The notes under the pieces are model-generated. The model made no database searches. It was not told the origin of the DNA and saw nothing but the letters and a program-made list of their open reading frames with translations. Both the position numbers and the translations under genes were made by a program. Below, one piece after another: positions 50,490-58,493 of a stretch of 64,000 bases of DNA. The DNA is from Micromonospora_G sp044901685. GTDB taxonomy: Bacteria > Actinomycetota > Actinomycetes > Mycobacteriales > Micromonosporaceae. The stretch covers positions 1 to 64,000 of the forward strand of contig NZ_JBJDPS010000022.1 of assembly GCF_044901685.1 (NCBI RefSeq). Reading direction: 5' to 3'. Position 1 is the stretch's first letter; each line of letters begins with the position of its first letter.

Positions 50490-51728
50490 CTACGGCGGTG
50501 GTACCGGCAGACCTCCGGCCACCGACACCGGCAGCCGCCGGTAGCCGCGCAGGGTGAGTCGGACCCGGTGGGTCGGGCGACCGGCCGGCGCCAGCGCGGG
50601 CAGCCCCCGCAGCAGTTCCGGGAAGGCAACCGTCGCCTCCAGCCGGGCCAGCGGCGCGCCGAGGCAGTAGTGCCCGCCCGCGCCGAACGAGATCGGCTGG
50701 TTGTCCGCCCGGTCCGGGTCGAACCGGTCCGGGTCGGTGAACCGCTCCGGGTCCCGGTTGGCCGCCCCCAACAGCAGCAGCACCTCCGCGCCGGCCGGCA
50801 GTTTCTCGCCGTCGACCTCGATCGGCTCGGCGACCACCCGGCTGGTCAACTGCACCGGCGCGTCGAACCGGAGCATCTCCTGGACGAAGGCCGGGGCCAG
50901 CGAGTCGTCGGCACGCAGCCGGTCGGCGTGCCGGGGGTGTGCCAGCAGCACGGCCAGGCCGTTGCCGAGCAGGTTGGTGGTGGTCTCGAAACCCGCCACC
51001 AGCAGCAGCACCAGGTTGGCCAGCAGTTCGTCACCGGAGAGCTGTTCGGGGTCGCGGTCGTGGGCCTGGACCAGCGCCGTGGTCAGGTCGGTGGCGGGCG
51101 TGCGGCGCCGCTGTCCGACCAGCTCCCGCAGGTACGCGGCCAGCTCGACCGCGCCCCGGTTGGCGGTGTCCAGGTCGGCCTGGGTGATCTCCGGCTCCAG
51201 CACGGCGGTGAGATCGGCGGCCCGTCCCCGGAACCACGGGTGGTCGGCGGCCGGCACGCCCAGCAGCGCGCAGATCACCCCGACCGGCAGCGGATAGCCG
51301 AACTCGGTCAGGAAGTCGACCGCCTGCCCCGACCGGCCCCGCTCGGCGATCCGGGCGACCAGCTCGCGGGACTGGGCGGCGACCACCTCCCGCAACGCGG
51401 ACACCCGCCGGGCGGTGAACGTGCCGGCGACGAGGCGGCGCATCCGGGCGTGGTCCGGCGGGTTCGTCTGCAGGATCGAGGTGGCGATCACCGAGACCGC
51501 CGGGTTGGACCGCCAGCCGACCCACTGCCGGTCCAACATGCCGGCGTCGCGTACCAGCAGTCGGGAATCCCGGAGCAGCCCGTCCACGGCCCGATACCCG
51601 GTGGCCACGAAGAGATCGTCCCCGACCTGGGCCACCGGACCGTGCCGTCGCAGCTCGTGGTAGAGCGGGTACGGGTCGACCCGTCCGAAGGGCGACATGA
51701 GCAGGGCGAGTGCCTCGGCGGCTTCCAC
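50490..51728 (-). CDS. cytochrome P450
   Basis: Soluble bacterial P450 of about 412 residues. I-helix oxygen motif VAGFETTTN, K-helix ExxR in EMLRF, and heme loop FGAGGHYCLGAPLARLEA with the axial cysteine are all intact. GTG 51728 has GGGGAGG upstream. It is on the same strand as the kinase-ParB gene (118 bases apart) and just upstream of def. No dedicated ferredoxin is adjacent. The substrate is unknown; it may belong functionally to the accessory genes upstream. Confidence 0.94.
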   Translation of the reverse strand: MEAAEALALLMSPFGRVDPYPLYHELRRHGPVAQVGDDLFVATGYRAVDGLLRDSRLLVRDAGMLDRQWVGWRSNPAVSVIATSILQTNPPDHARMRRLVAGTFTARRVSALREVVAAQSRELVARIAERGRSGQAVDFLTEFGYPLPVGVICALLGVPAADHPWFRGRAADLTAVLEPEITQADLDTANRGAVELAAYLRELVGQRRRTPATDLTTALVQAHDRDPEQLSGDELLANLVLLLVAGFETTTNLLGNGLAVLLAHPRHADRLRADDSLAPAFVQEMLRFDAPVQLTSRVVAEPIEVDGEKLPAGAEVLLLLGAANRDPERFTDPDRFDPDRADNQPISFGAGGHYCLGAPLARLEATVAFPELLRGLPALAPAGRPTHRVRLTLRGYRRLPVSVAGGLPVPPP

Positions 51729-51772
51729 CGCGTACCTCCCCGGTCCGGCGGGCGGAGATCCATCGTCGCCGC

Positions 51773-51842
51773 CCGGTGCCAGCGCCTCCGGGCCGGTCGG
51801 CGGACGGCCGGTGCCAGCGCCTCCGGGCCGGTCGGCGGACGG
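51773..51842. repeat. 35-bp tandem duplication
   Basis: Two exact adjacent copies (51773-51807 and 51808-51842; core GCCAGCGCCTCCGGGCCGGT) in the gap between the P450 and the kinase-ParB gene, the second ending just past the latter's stop region. A recent duplication. Confidence 0.9.
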
Positions 51843-51846
51843 CCGG

Positions 51847-52845
51847 TTACGAGCCGATGCCCGCCTCGCTGGGCAGGATCGGGTCCGCCGGGGCTGCTCC
51901 GGCCCGGGCCAGCACGTGCTCGGGCAGCGGCAACGACACGCCGTGCGCCGCGTCCCAGTCGTAGATCGCGCCGAGCCCGACCTCGGTCTGGAAGAACTCG
52001 ATCGCGGAGCGACCGCCGACCACGGGCTCGTCCACCTCGGCGACCAGTCGACCGGGTACGAGCTTGAAGCCGTTCTGGAGGGCCGCGCTGAGCCGGCGGT
52101 GACCGTCGACGACAAAGAACTCGCTACCGGTGTAACCGATGCTGATCGGCTCCAGGGCCGCCTCGCCCGCCTTGGCCACGTCGGCGACGAAGTCCGAGTC
52201 CCAGAGTCCGCGCAGGCCCTGAATCTCCTGGCTCGGGTAGATTCGGCCCGGGTCGAGCAGGAGCAGCGGCGGGGCGTCGCGCAGCACCTCCCGGCCGAGC
52301 GAGCCCTCGAAGGCGGCGATCACGTGCTCGACCACCTCCATCGCGGAGGCGCGGGTGGTGTCGCAGATCAGGTCGTAGTTGCGCAGTTTGGCCTTGTCCA
52401 CGCCGTACCGGAGGATGAAGCGGCCCCGCTCGCTCTCGCTGCGCTCACGGAGCTTGGTCTTCGCCTCCTCGATCGAGGTGTAGCTCTCGGCCGGGCCGGA
52501 GGGACGGGCCAGCACCCGGCGGGCCGCCTCGGTCGGCTCGGTGATCATGTGAATCTTGAGGGCGTCGCGGAAGAAGTGCCAGGCGAGCCGGCTGTCGACG
52601 ACGAGTTGCTCACCGGAGTCGGCGATGTCCTGCTGGAGCTGGTCGACGTAGCCGTCCACCGCCTGGTCGAGCTCGGCGTGCAGGTTGAGCTGCAGCGTGG
52701 TCATCTGGCGCCGCTGCGCCATCTCCCGGTAGAGATCGCCGACGCTGATCCGGCGCAGGCCGAGCCGCTTGGAGAGCTCGATCGACACGGTGCTCTTGCC
52801 GCTGCCGAGATCTCCATTCAGAACGATCGATTGACGACCGGTCAC
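51847..52845 (-). CDS. P-loop (cytidylate-kinase-like) kinase fused to a ParB-like domain
   Basis: A 332-residue fusion. Residues about 1-175 form a nucleoside-monophosphate-kinase-like fold: Walker A NGDLGSGKST, ISVGDLYREMA, VVDSRLAWHFF and an Arg-rich lid (ERSESERGRFILRYG), as in the cytidylate kinase-like group. Residues about 200-330 resemble ParB/sulfiredoxin domains (PPLLLLDPGRIYPSQ, FFVVDGHRRLSAALQNG), a fold used for nucleotide hydrolysis or serine phosphorylation in some relatives. The start GTG 52845 is chosen because AGGGG lies 10 bases upstream. Divergent from the NTase operon. Function unknown. Confidence 0.85.
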   Translation of the reverse strand: MTGRQSIVLNGDLGSGKSTVSIELSKRLGLRRISVGDLYREMAQRRQMTTLQLNLHAELDQAVDGYVDQLQQDIADSGEQLVVDSRLAWHFFRDALKIHMITEPTEAARRVLARPSGPAESYTSIEEAKTKLRERSESERGRFILRYGVDKAKLRNYDLICDTTRASAMEVVEHVIAAFEGSLGREVLRDAPPLLLLDPGRIYPSQEIQGLRGLWDSDFVADVAKAGEAALEPISIGYTGSEFFVVDGHRRLSAALQNGFKLVPGRLVAEVDEPVVGGRSAIEFFQTEVGLGAIYDWDAAHGVSLPLPEHVLARAGAAPADPILPSEAGIGS

Positions 52846-53282
52846 GACGCACACACCCCTGATCGCAGACTGACTAGGATCACTCGATTGCACACCGAAC
52901 CGGTGTGATCACGGCATCGTCACACCAATGGGCGGCGACATGAGGGGCGATGTTACCACGCGTGAACCAGCCCTTCGGCGAGGTCCCACGCGCCATAAAC
53001 CACTCATAACGACTCAGCCTACCTCCGGCCGCGCCCCCGTTCCCGAGTGGGTTCGACGCCCGGACGGGCGGCGGGCGGGCGTCCCCCACCGAGTGCGGAT
53101 CGGGGCGACCGGTGAGGGTGCCGTTTCCGTCACCGCGCCGGCCCGACGCGGGCCCCACGCCCGCCGACGCACGGCCCACCGGGCGAGCCGTTCGGCCGAC
53201 CCGCGGGCGGTTTCTCCGCGTGCGTACGCGGTCTATTCTCCAGGCAGGAATTCGTCGACCCGGCGCCCTTAAGGACATCCTC
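52846..53282. promoter_or_regulatory. divergent intergenic region of the accessory island
   Basis: A 437-base region between two divergent units. Three interlocking half-sites lie near the kinase-ParB start: CACACCG (52891-52897), CGGTGTG (52901-52907) and TCACACC (52920-52926). An AT-richer patch is at 52990-53015. A -10-like TATTCT (53234-53239) with a weak -35 TTTCTC (53211-53216) could serve the plus operon. I see no gene in the open frame that crosses it. Confidence 0.45.
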
Positions 53283-53846
53283 GTGACAGATCCGGCGGCC
53301 TCGGCAACCGATCTCGAAAAAATCATGCTCGGGGAGGAACATCGCCGGGCCATTCTCTTCGCCGTGGCAAAGCTCGAACTGCCTGACTGCTGGCTATCCG
53401 CCGGATTCGTCAGAAATCTCGTGTGGGACCGACTGCACGGTCGCACCACGCCCACGCCACTGAACGACATCGACGTGGTGTATTTCGACGCCACGGAGAC
53501 CGCGCCCGCCGTCGACCGGCAGATCGAGACCGTCCTGCGGAGCCAATTCCCGAACGAGAACTTCTCCGTCAAGAACCAGGCCAGGATGCACACCCGCAAC
53601 GGCCACCCGCCCTACGTCGACACGGCGGACGCGCTACGGAGGTGGCCGGAGACCTGCACCGCGCTCGGTGTCGCCTGGCGTGCCGGCCGGTTCGAGGTGC
53701 TCGCGCCGTTCGGCCTCGTGGACCTGTTCGGCCTCCTCGTACGTCCGACCGCCGACGACGCCGAGACGGTCGCCCTGGTCCGACGGCGGATGGAGCAGCG
53801 CCGCTGGCGGGAAACCTGGCCACTGCTGGTCTTCGACCTGCCATGA
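53283..53846 (+). CDS. nucleotidyltransferase of the NTP_transf_6-like (DUF925) family
   Basis: A 187-residue pol-beta-superfamily nucleotidyltransferase. Diagnostic features are LPDCWLSAGFVRNLVWDRLHG, TPLNDIDVVYFDA with the DxD metal pair, and later VKNQARMHTRNGHPPY and LAPFGLVDLFGLLVRPT. The family moves a nucleotide onto an unknown acceptor. GTG 53283 has AAGGA upstream; the longer open frame to 53112 is rejected. First of four chained genes; its stop overlaps the kinase ATG (ATGA). Confidence 0.85.
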   Translation: MTDPAASATDLEKIMLGEEHRRAILFAVAKLELPDCWLSAGFVRNLVWDRLHGRTTPTPLNDIDVVYFDATETAPAVDRQIETVLRSQFPNENFSVKNQARMHTRNGHPPYVDTADALRRWPETCTALGVAWRAGRFEVLAPFGLVDLFGLLVRPTADDAETVALVRRRMEQRRWRETWPLLVFDLP

Positions 53847-54433
53847 GCGACTCGCCACTCGTGATCGTCTCGGGGCCGCCGGCGGTCGGGAAGACCTCGG
53901 TGCGCCGACACCTGCGGGTCATGCTGCGGCAGCGGTTCGCGCTGACCGGCGACATCGGGATCGACGACATCCTCCGCCGGCTGCACCGGGAGGGCCGACT
54001 CGACGGCCTAGCGACCCTCGGCGACGACGGTGCCCTGATCCTCGGCCGCTGGCCGGAAGCGGTCGAGATGGCCCTGGCCAGACTGACCGAGCAACTGTCC
54101 GCGCCCGACCGCCCGGTGCTGGTCGAGCTTCCCCTCTTCCCGGACTGGCTCGCCGGATTCGTACGCGACCAGGAGCTGGCCGCCAGCACCCTGTTCATCC
54201 ACCTGCACGCCCCGCTGGAGGTGCGGGTACGACGCAACCGGGAACGGCGTGCGGCCCGAGTGTCGGAGACGAACCTGAGACAGATGACGGACCAGATCCC
54301 CCACCCGCTGCTACGCGAGCTCACCTCAACGCTGCCCGCGTTCTTCGCCCTCGACACCACCCACGATCTCGACACCGTACTGTCGCGCAGCGCCGAGGCC
54401 ACCCGCGCCTTCCTCGAACAGTGGTACGCGTAG
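53843..54433 (+). CDS. P-loop kinase, unassigned
   Basis: A 196-residue AAA/NMP-kinase-type P-loop protein: Walker A SGPPAVGKTS at residues about 9-18, TGDIGIDDILRRLH, an aspartate/glutamate strand VLVELPLFPDWL, and an Arg-rich lid (VRVRRNRERRAARVSE). The size and lid suggest small-molecule or nucleotide phosphorylation rather than protein translocation. Overlaps the NTase by 4 bases and the NUDIX gene by 1 base, so their products probably work together. I cannot name a substrate. Confidence 0.8.
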   Translation: MSDSPLVIVSGPPAVGKTSVRRHLRVMLRQRFALTGDIGIDDILRRLHREGRLDGLATLGDDGALILGRWPEAVEMALARLTEQLSAPDRPVLVELPLFPDWLAGFVRDQELAASTLFIHLHAPLEVRVRRNRERRAARVSETNLRQMTDQIPHPLLRELTSTLPAFFALDTTHDLDTVLSRSAEATRAFLEQWYA

Positions 54434-55245
54434 TGGGCATCTTCAACATCCTCGTGCTGCTCGGTGCCGGTGTCTTCGGCTACCTGCGACGCGCCGATTC
54501 GTACGCCCTCGAGGTGTCGATCGGCATCGCCGGTGTCGCGATGGCCAACCTGGCCGGTCGCATCGACATCTTCGAACCGCGCTATCTCTGGCCCACGGTG
54601 CTGGCCGGAACCGTGTACCGCCGCTCGCAGATCCGGGTCTCCATCGCGTACCTGGTCGCGGTGCCGGTGGACGAGACCCAGCTACTCGTCCGCGGCCACC
54701 GGATAACGACCCAGTACCAGCCGGTCGGGGGCGTGTTCAAGTGCCGGTTGTCGGAGAGCGAGTTGAGCCGGCGCTTCCATGCCCGACCCGACATCCGGTT
54801 CACCCCGGACCAGGTCAGCAACAACGACCTACGCCTGAGGCTGCCCGGCCGGGATCTGCACCGACTGCTCAAGTGGTTCGACTCCCGGCACGACCGGGAA
54901 CTCTTTCCCTGGCGGGAGTTCCACGAGGAACTCATCGCGACCGGCATACTCGACCGTCGTGACTTCCCGTTCTTCGACTGCACCTACCTGGGCACTCGTC
55001 ACCTGCCGCTACGACACGACCGGTTCTCCGGACTGCGCCAACTGATCATCGGCGAGATCTACGAACTGCGGCCGAACGAGCAACAGTTGAAAGCGCTTCG
55101 CGGGCTCCGGGAGAAGCACCGGTCGAATCCGGTTGACGGCATATATTTCGCCACCAGAGAAGAGATCGAACGTGGTGGTATCGTGTCCGGGACACAGGCG
55201 ACCTTCGATATAGCACCCACCTCGGCCTGGCTGGTAAGGGGGTAG
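54433..55245 (+). CDS. two-transmembrane NUDIX-like protein (resembles CBASS Cap16 / SMODS-associated NUDIX)
   Basis: About 270 residues. Two N-terminal transmembrane helices (FNILVLLGAGVFGYL and about residues 24-42) are followed by a NUDIX-like domain: LLVRGHRITTQYQPVGGVFK, NDLRLRLPGRDLHRLLKWF, WREFHEELIATGIL (the REFxEEL of the Nudix box) and IIGEIYELRPNEQQLKAL. From memory these blocks match the SMODS-associated NUDIX family (Cap16), a predicted CBASS effector. No SMODS-type cyclase is adjacent; the partner is an NTP_transf_6-like enzyme. Start GTG 54433 overlaps the kinase stop; GTG 54421 is possible. Confidence 0.75.
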   Translation: MGIFNILVLLGAGVFGYLRRADSYALEVSIGIAGVAMANLAGRIDIFEPRYLWPTVLAGTVYRRSQIRVSIAYLVAVPVDETQLLVRGHRITTQYQPVGGVFKCRLSESELSRRFHARPDIRFTPDQVSNNDLRLRLPGRDLHRLLKWFDSRHDRELFPWREFHEELIATGILDRRDFPFFDCTYLGTRHLPLRHDRFSGLRQLIIGEIYELRPNEQQLKALRGLREKHRSNPVDGIYFATREEIERGGIVSGTQATFDIAPTSAWLVRG

Positions 55246-55249
55246 CGCG

Positions 55250-56392
55250 GTGATCAGTCCGGAACAGACAGGGGCGCTGACCGAAACGGGTTGGTTCCGC
55301 GTCGACGACGTCGCCGGTGACCCGGTCCTGGCCGAGGTGCTACGGCTACGGCAGGCGTGCGCCGACGAGTTCACCGCACTGATGACGTCGGGTCGACCGG
55401 CCGAGGCGGCCGTCACCACCACGGGCCAGTACGGCTTCACCGCCGACGGTGACGAGAGCGCCGCCCGACTGCGGGAACTACGAAGCCACCTGGTGGTCAA
55501 CCAGACCCTGCCGACCGGCCACCCGCTCGCCGTCCTCGCACCGACCTTCTACGGCGAGGACGTGCCCACCGCCGGGGCCGACCGGTGGTCGGCCATGGCC
55601 CTACGCCTGCACCGGCTACTGGACCTGTTCACCATGGAGACGATGGAAGCGCTGGAGGAGCGGCTGGGGCTGGCCTTCGGGACGATCGCCGGACCACTGG
55701 CGATGGGTGAACGCCTACTGCGGTTCCAGTGGTACCCGGCTCTCCCGGACGGACCCGAAGAGTTGTTCATGGTCGAGACCGACGACGGGGTGATCCCCGT
55801 ACGTGGCAGGCTGGTCGCCGACGGGGAACGACGGTCCCCGCTGATCCGGGTGGGCCCGCACAAGGACATGGGCCACTGGACCTGGCAGGTGTACAGCACC
55901 GACTCGAAGCTGCGCTTCTGGGACCGGCGCGGACAGACGGTGGTGCCGGCACCGCGCGGCGACTGGCTCTACGGCAACGTCTGCGACTTCCTCGAGGCCG
56001 AACACCCCGGGCTACCCACTCCGATCCACTGGGTCGACGCCGACCGCGACGGCGGCGACAGCACCCGGATGTCGATCTCCTACTTCGCCCACGTCCGGCC
56101 GGGCGCCGCCGGGGCGGACTCGACCTGGGGCGCCGAACTGTACCGCCGCCTAGCCACGCTCGGGTACGCGACGGACCCGGAGGTCCGGCAGGCGATCGAC
56201 CTGCTGCACGAGCGCGGCGACGATCGGGAGCTCACCCTTGCCTCGATCGACTGGGAAGCCACGCATGCCGCACCGCCCGGCTTCGCCGTGGGAACGAGTC
56301 GCTACTACCGCCGTGACGAGCGCGAACCCGGCGGGCTCGGTCGGCGTACCCGGGCCGAGGTGGGCGGCCTCCGGGAGGAGCTGACCGGCTGA
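55250..56392 (+). CDS. 2-oxoglutarate/Fe(II)-dependent oxygenase (IPNS-like)
   Basis: A 380-residue protein whose C-terminal half has the isopenicillin-N-synthase-like jelly-roll signature: HxD in VGPHKDMGHWTWQV, a distal histidine in PTPIHWVDAD, and the 2-oxoglutarate-binding RxS in RMSISYFAH. The N-terminal half (about 1-190) is helical and unfamiliar. GTG start 4 bases after the NUDIX stop with AAGGGGG upstream. It probably hydroxylates or otherwise oxidises a product related to the upstream nucleotidyl transfer; the substrate is unknown. Confidence 0.82.
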   Translation: MISPEQTGALTETGWFRVDDVAGDPVLAEVLRLRQACADEFTALMTSGRPAEAAVTTTGQYGFTADGDESAARLRELRSHLVVNQTLPTGHPLAVLAPTFYGEDVPTAGADRWSAMALRLHRLLDLFTMETMEALEERLGLAFGTIAGPLAMGERLLRFQWYPALPDGPEELFMVETDDGVIPVRGRLVADGERRSPLIRVGPHKDMGHWTWQVYSTDSKLRFWDRRGQTVVPAPRGDWLYGNVCDFLEAEHPGLPTPIHWVDADRDGGDSTRMSISYFAHVRPGAAGADSTWGAELYRRLATLGYATDPEVRQAIDLLHERGDDRELTLASIDWEATHAAPPGFAVGTSRYYRRDEREPGGLGRRTRAEVGGLREELTG

Positions 56393-56415
56393 GCCGGCGA
56401 CCCGCCCGCACCACC

Positions 56416-58455
56416 TCAGAACATGTCCAGCGGATCGACCTGTATCCGTACCGGTTCGGCGGCCTTGCGGGCGGTCCGGACGCCCGCCGCCTCGTGCAGC
56501 GCGACCGCCAACACAGCGGCCCGGCCCCTGGGCACCCGGACCAGCATCCGCTCCTGCCCCCGCTGCGCCGGCACCGGGCCGAGCACCTCCGCCTCTGCCG
56601 GCAGCCGGGTCACCGCGAGCAGGTCGGCGACCGCGTCCGGCACCCCGGTCAGGCTCGCCATCCGGGCCGCCGGGGGAAATCCCAGCTCACGCCGCTCGGC
56701 CAGCTCCCGGCCGGCGAACCAGGCCGGATCCCAGCGCAGCAGGGCCTGCACCGGGGCCAGCGAACCGTCGGCGACCAGCACCACCCGCCCGCCGGCCGAG
56801 GCGGGTCGGGCCAGCGCGGACGCGGTCAGCCAGCGCCGCAACGCCTCCTCACCGGCCCGCAGGTCGGCCCGGGTGAGCAACGCCCACGAGTCGAGCAGCA
56901 GCACCGCACCGTAGCCGCCGCCACCGGCGACCGGCTCCGCGCCCGGGGTGGCGACCACCAGCCCCGCCTCCGCCGGCACGACGTCGAGCACCTCGTCCCG
57001 GCCGGAGGTGCGCACCGGTACGCCGGCGAACGCCCGGCCCAACTCCTCCGCCGTACGCCTTGCGCCGATCACAGCCGCGCGCAGCCGCCGGCCACCGCAC
57101 TGAGGGCAGGCGTACCCCGCCGCCACCCGGCCACACCAGTGACAGCTCGGTACGGCGTTCGCCGAACGCAGCGCCAGCGGCCCCGAGCAGTGCGGACAGC
57201 GGGCCGGCGCCCGACAGGTGGCACAGGCGACCGATGGCAGGTAACCGCGTCGGGGCACCTGCACCAGCACCGGCGCGTCGGCCCGTAGGGCGGCGCGGGC
57301 CGCCTCCCAGGCCAGGCTGGGCAGCCGCGCCGTGGCCGCCGCCGGGTCCCGGGCGAGCTGCGGGTCGTCACCCGTCGGTGTGATCTGCGGGCTGCGGGAC
57401 CGCACCGTCGCCCGGTCCGCCACGACCTCCTTGGCCCAGCCGGTCTCCACCAGCAGTTGGGCCTCGGCGGTACGGGCGTGACCGGCCACCAGCACCGCCG
57501 CGTCGGCGAGCTGCGCCCGGGTCAGCAGCACCTCGCGGGCGTGCGGGTACGGTGCCCTCGGCTCGGCGTGCAGGTCGTCGCCGTCGTCCCAGATCGCCAC
57601 CAGTCCCAGCCGCTCGACCGGGGCGAACATGGCCGCCCGGGTGCCGATCACCACCGGTACCTGCCCGCGCCGGGCGGCGAGGAACGCCCGGTACCGCTTC
57701 GCCGGACCGAGCGCCGCCGCGAGCGTGACGTGCCGGCCGGGGCCGAGTTCGGCGGTGAGCGCGACGTCGAGCCGGTCGAGGTCCCGGGCGTCGGCGACCA
57801 CCGCGACCACCCCGCGCCCCCCACGTACGGTGGCTCCCGCCGCCTCGGCGAACCGCTGGGCCCACGCCTCGCCGGGCAGCGCCGACCAGACCGCGCGCGG
57901 CTTGCGCCCGTCGCGCAGCGCGCGCAGGAAACCGGGCCCGGCCGGGTAGTCCCGCCACCCGGCGCCGGGCCGTTCCTGCCCCGCCACCGGAACCACGAGA
58001 GCCGGCGCTACCGCCCGCGGTTCGTCGGACGGCGGTGCGGGCTCGTCGGACGACAGCGGGGATTCGTCCGACGGCGGTGCGGGCTCGTCGGAGGGCTGCG
58101 CGGCGGGCGGTGGGGACTGCGACTCGACCCGGGCGTGCCGGGGTGGCACGGCCAGCCGGAGCACGTCGGCCAGGCCGCCGGCGTACCGGTCGGCGACGGC
58201 GCGGGCGAGTCGGGCGATCTCCGGTGCGAGCACCGGCTCCGGCGAGACCAGGCGTTCCAGGTAGGTCAACCGGCCGCCGTGGTCCGAGGACTCGACCCGT
58301 TCGAGCAGCCAGCCGTCGACCAGTTGCCCGGCGAACCGGACCCGGACCCGGGTGCCCGGCTGGGCCGTCTCCGCCAGCTCGGCCGGCACCAGGTAGTCGA
58401 ACGGGCGGTCCAGGTGGGCCAGGGGCACATCGACGCAGACGCGAGCGACCGGCAA
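56416..58455 (-). CDS. priA: PriA-like primosomal protein N'
   Basis: Replication-restart protein, about 679 residues. N-terminal 3'-DNA-binding domain (VARVCVDVPLAHLDRPFDY...), an acidic Ser/Asp/Glu/Pro linker of imperfect SDEPAPPSDE units (about 115-145), a helicase-like core and the zinc module with four cysteine pairs (CATC, CPHC, CHWC, CPQC). Walker A is absent and the DEAH box reads WDDGDDLH, so it is likely inactive as a helicase, as is usual in actinobacteria. The start TTG 58455 is the best canonical choice; the protein-like frame continues to a CTG near 58497 (LTTAKRSDRQP). Confidence 0.93.
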   Translation of the reverse strand: MPVARVCVDVPLAHLDRPFDYLVPAELAETAQPGTRVRVRFAGQLVDGWLLERVESSDHGGRLTYLERLVSPEPVLAPEIARLARAVADRYAGGLADVLRLAVPPRHARVESQSPPPAAQPSDEPAPPSDESPLSSDEPAPPSDEPRAVAPALVVPVAGQERPGAGWRDYPAGPGFLRALRDGRKPRAVWSALPGEAWAQRFAEAAGATVRGGRGVVAVVADARDLDRLDVALTAELGPGRHVTLAAALGPAKRYRAFLAARRGQVPVVIGTRAAMFAPVERLGLVAIWDDGDDLHAEPRAPYPHAREVLLTRAQLADAAVLVAGHARTAEAQLLVETGWAKEVVADRATVRSRSPQITPTGDDPQLARDPAAATARLPSLAWEAARAALRADAPVLVQVPRRGYLPSVACATCRAPARCPHCSGPLALRSANAVPSCHWCGRVAAGYACPQCGGRRLRAAVIGARRTAEELGRAFAGVPVRTSGRDEVLDVVPAEAGLVVATPGAEPVAGGGGYGAVLLLDSWALLTRADLRAGEEALRRWLTASALARPASAGGRVVLVADGSLAPVQALLRWDPAWFAGRELAERRELGFPPAARMASLTGVPDAVADLLAVTRLPAEAEVLGPVPAQRGQERMLVRVPRGRAAVLAVALHEAAGVRTARKAAEPVRIQVDPLDMF

Positions 58456-58493
58456 CCCGCTGGCGGGTTGCCGGTCGCTGCGCTTCGCGGTGG

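Noticed and set aside
51847..52845. Chromosome-partition ParB
   Set aside because: No ParA partner, no helix-turn-helix ParB core and no parS-like sites; only a ParB-like segment fused to a kinase.
53283..53846. Calling the nucleotidyltransferase a CD-NTase (CBASS cyclase)
   Set aside because: The motifs fit NTP_transf_6 rather than the SMODS GS...DxD pattern, and the protein is only 187 residues; the CBASS link rests on the NUDIX neighbour alone.
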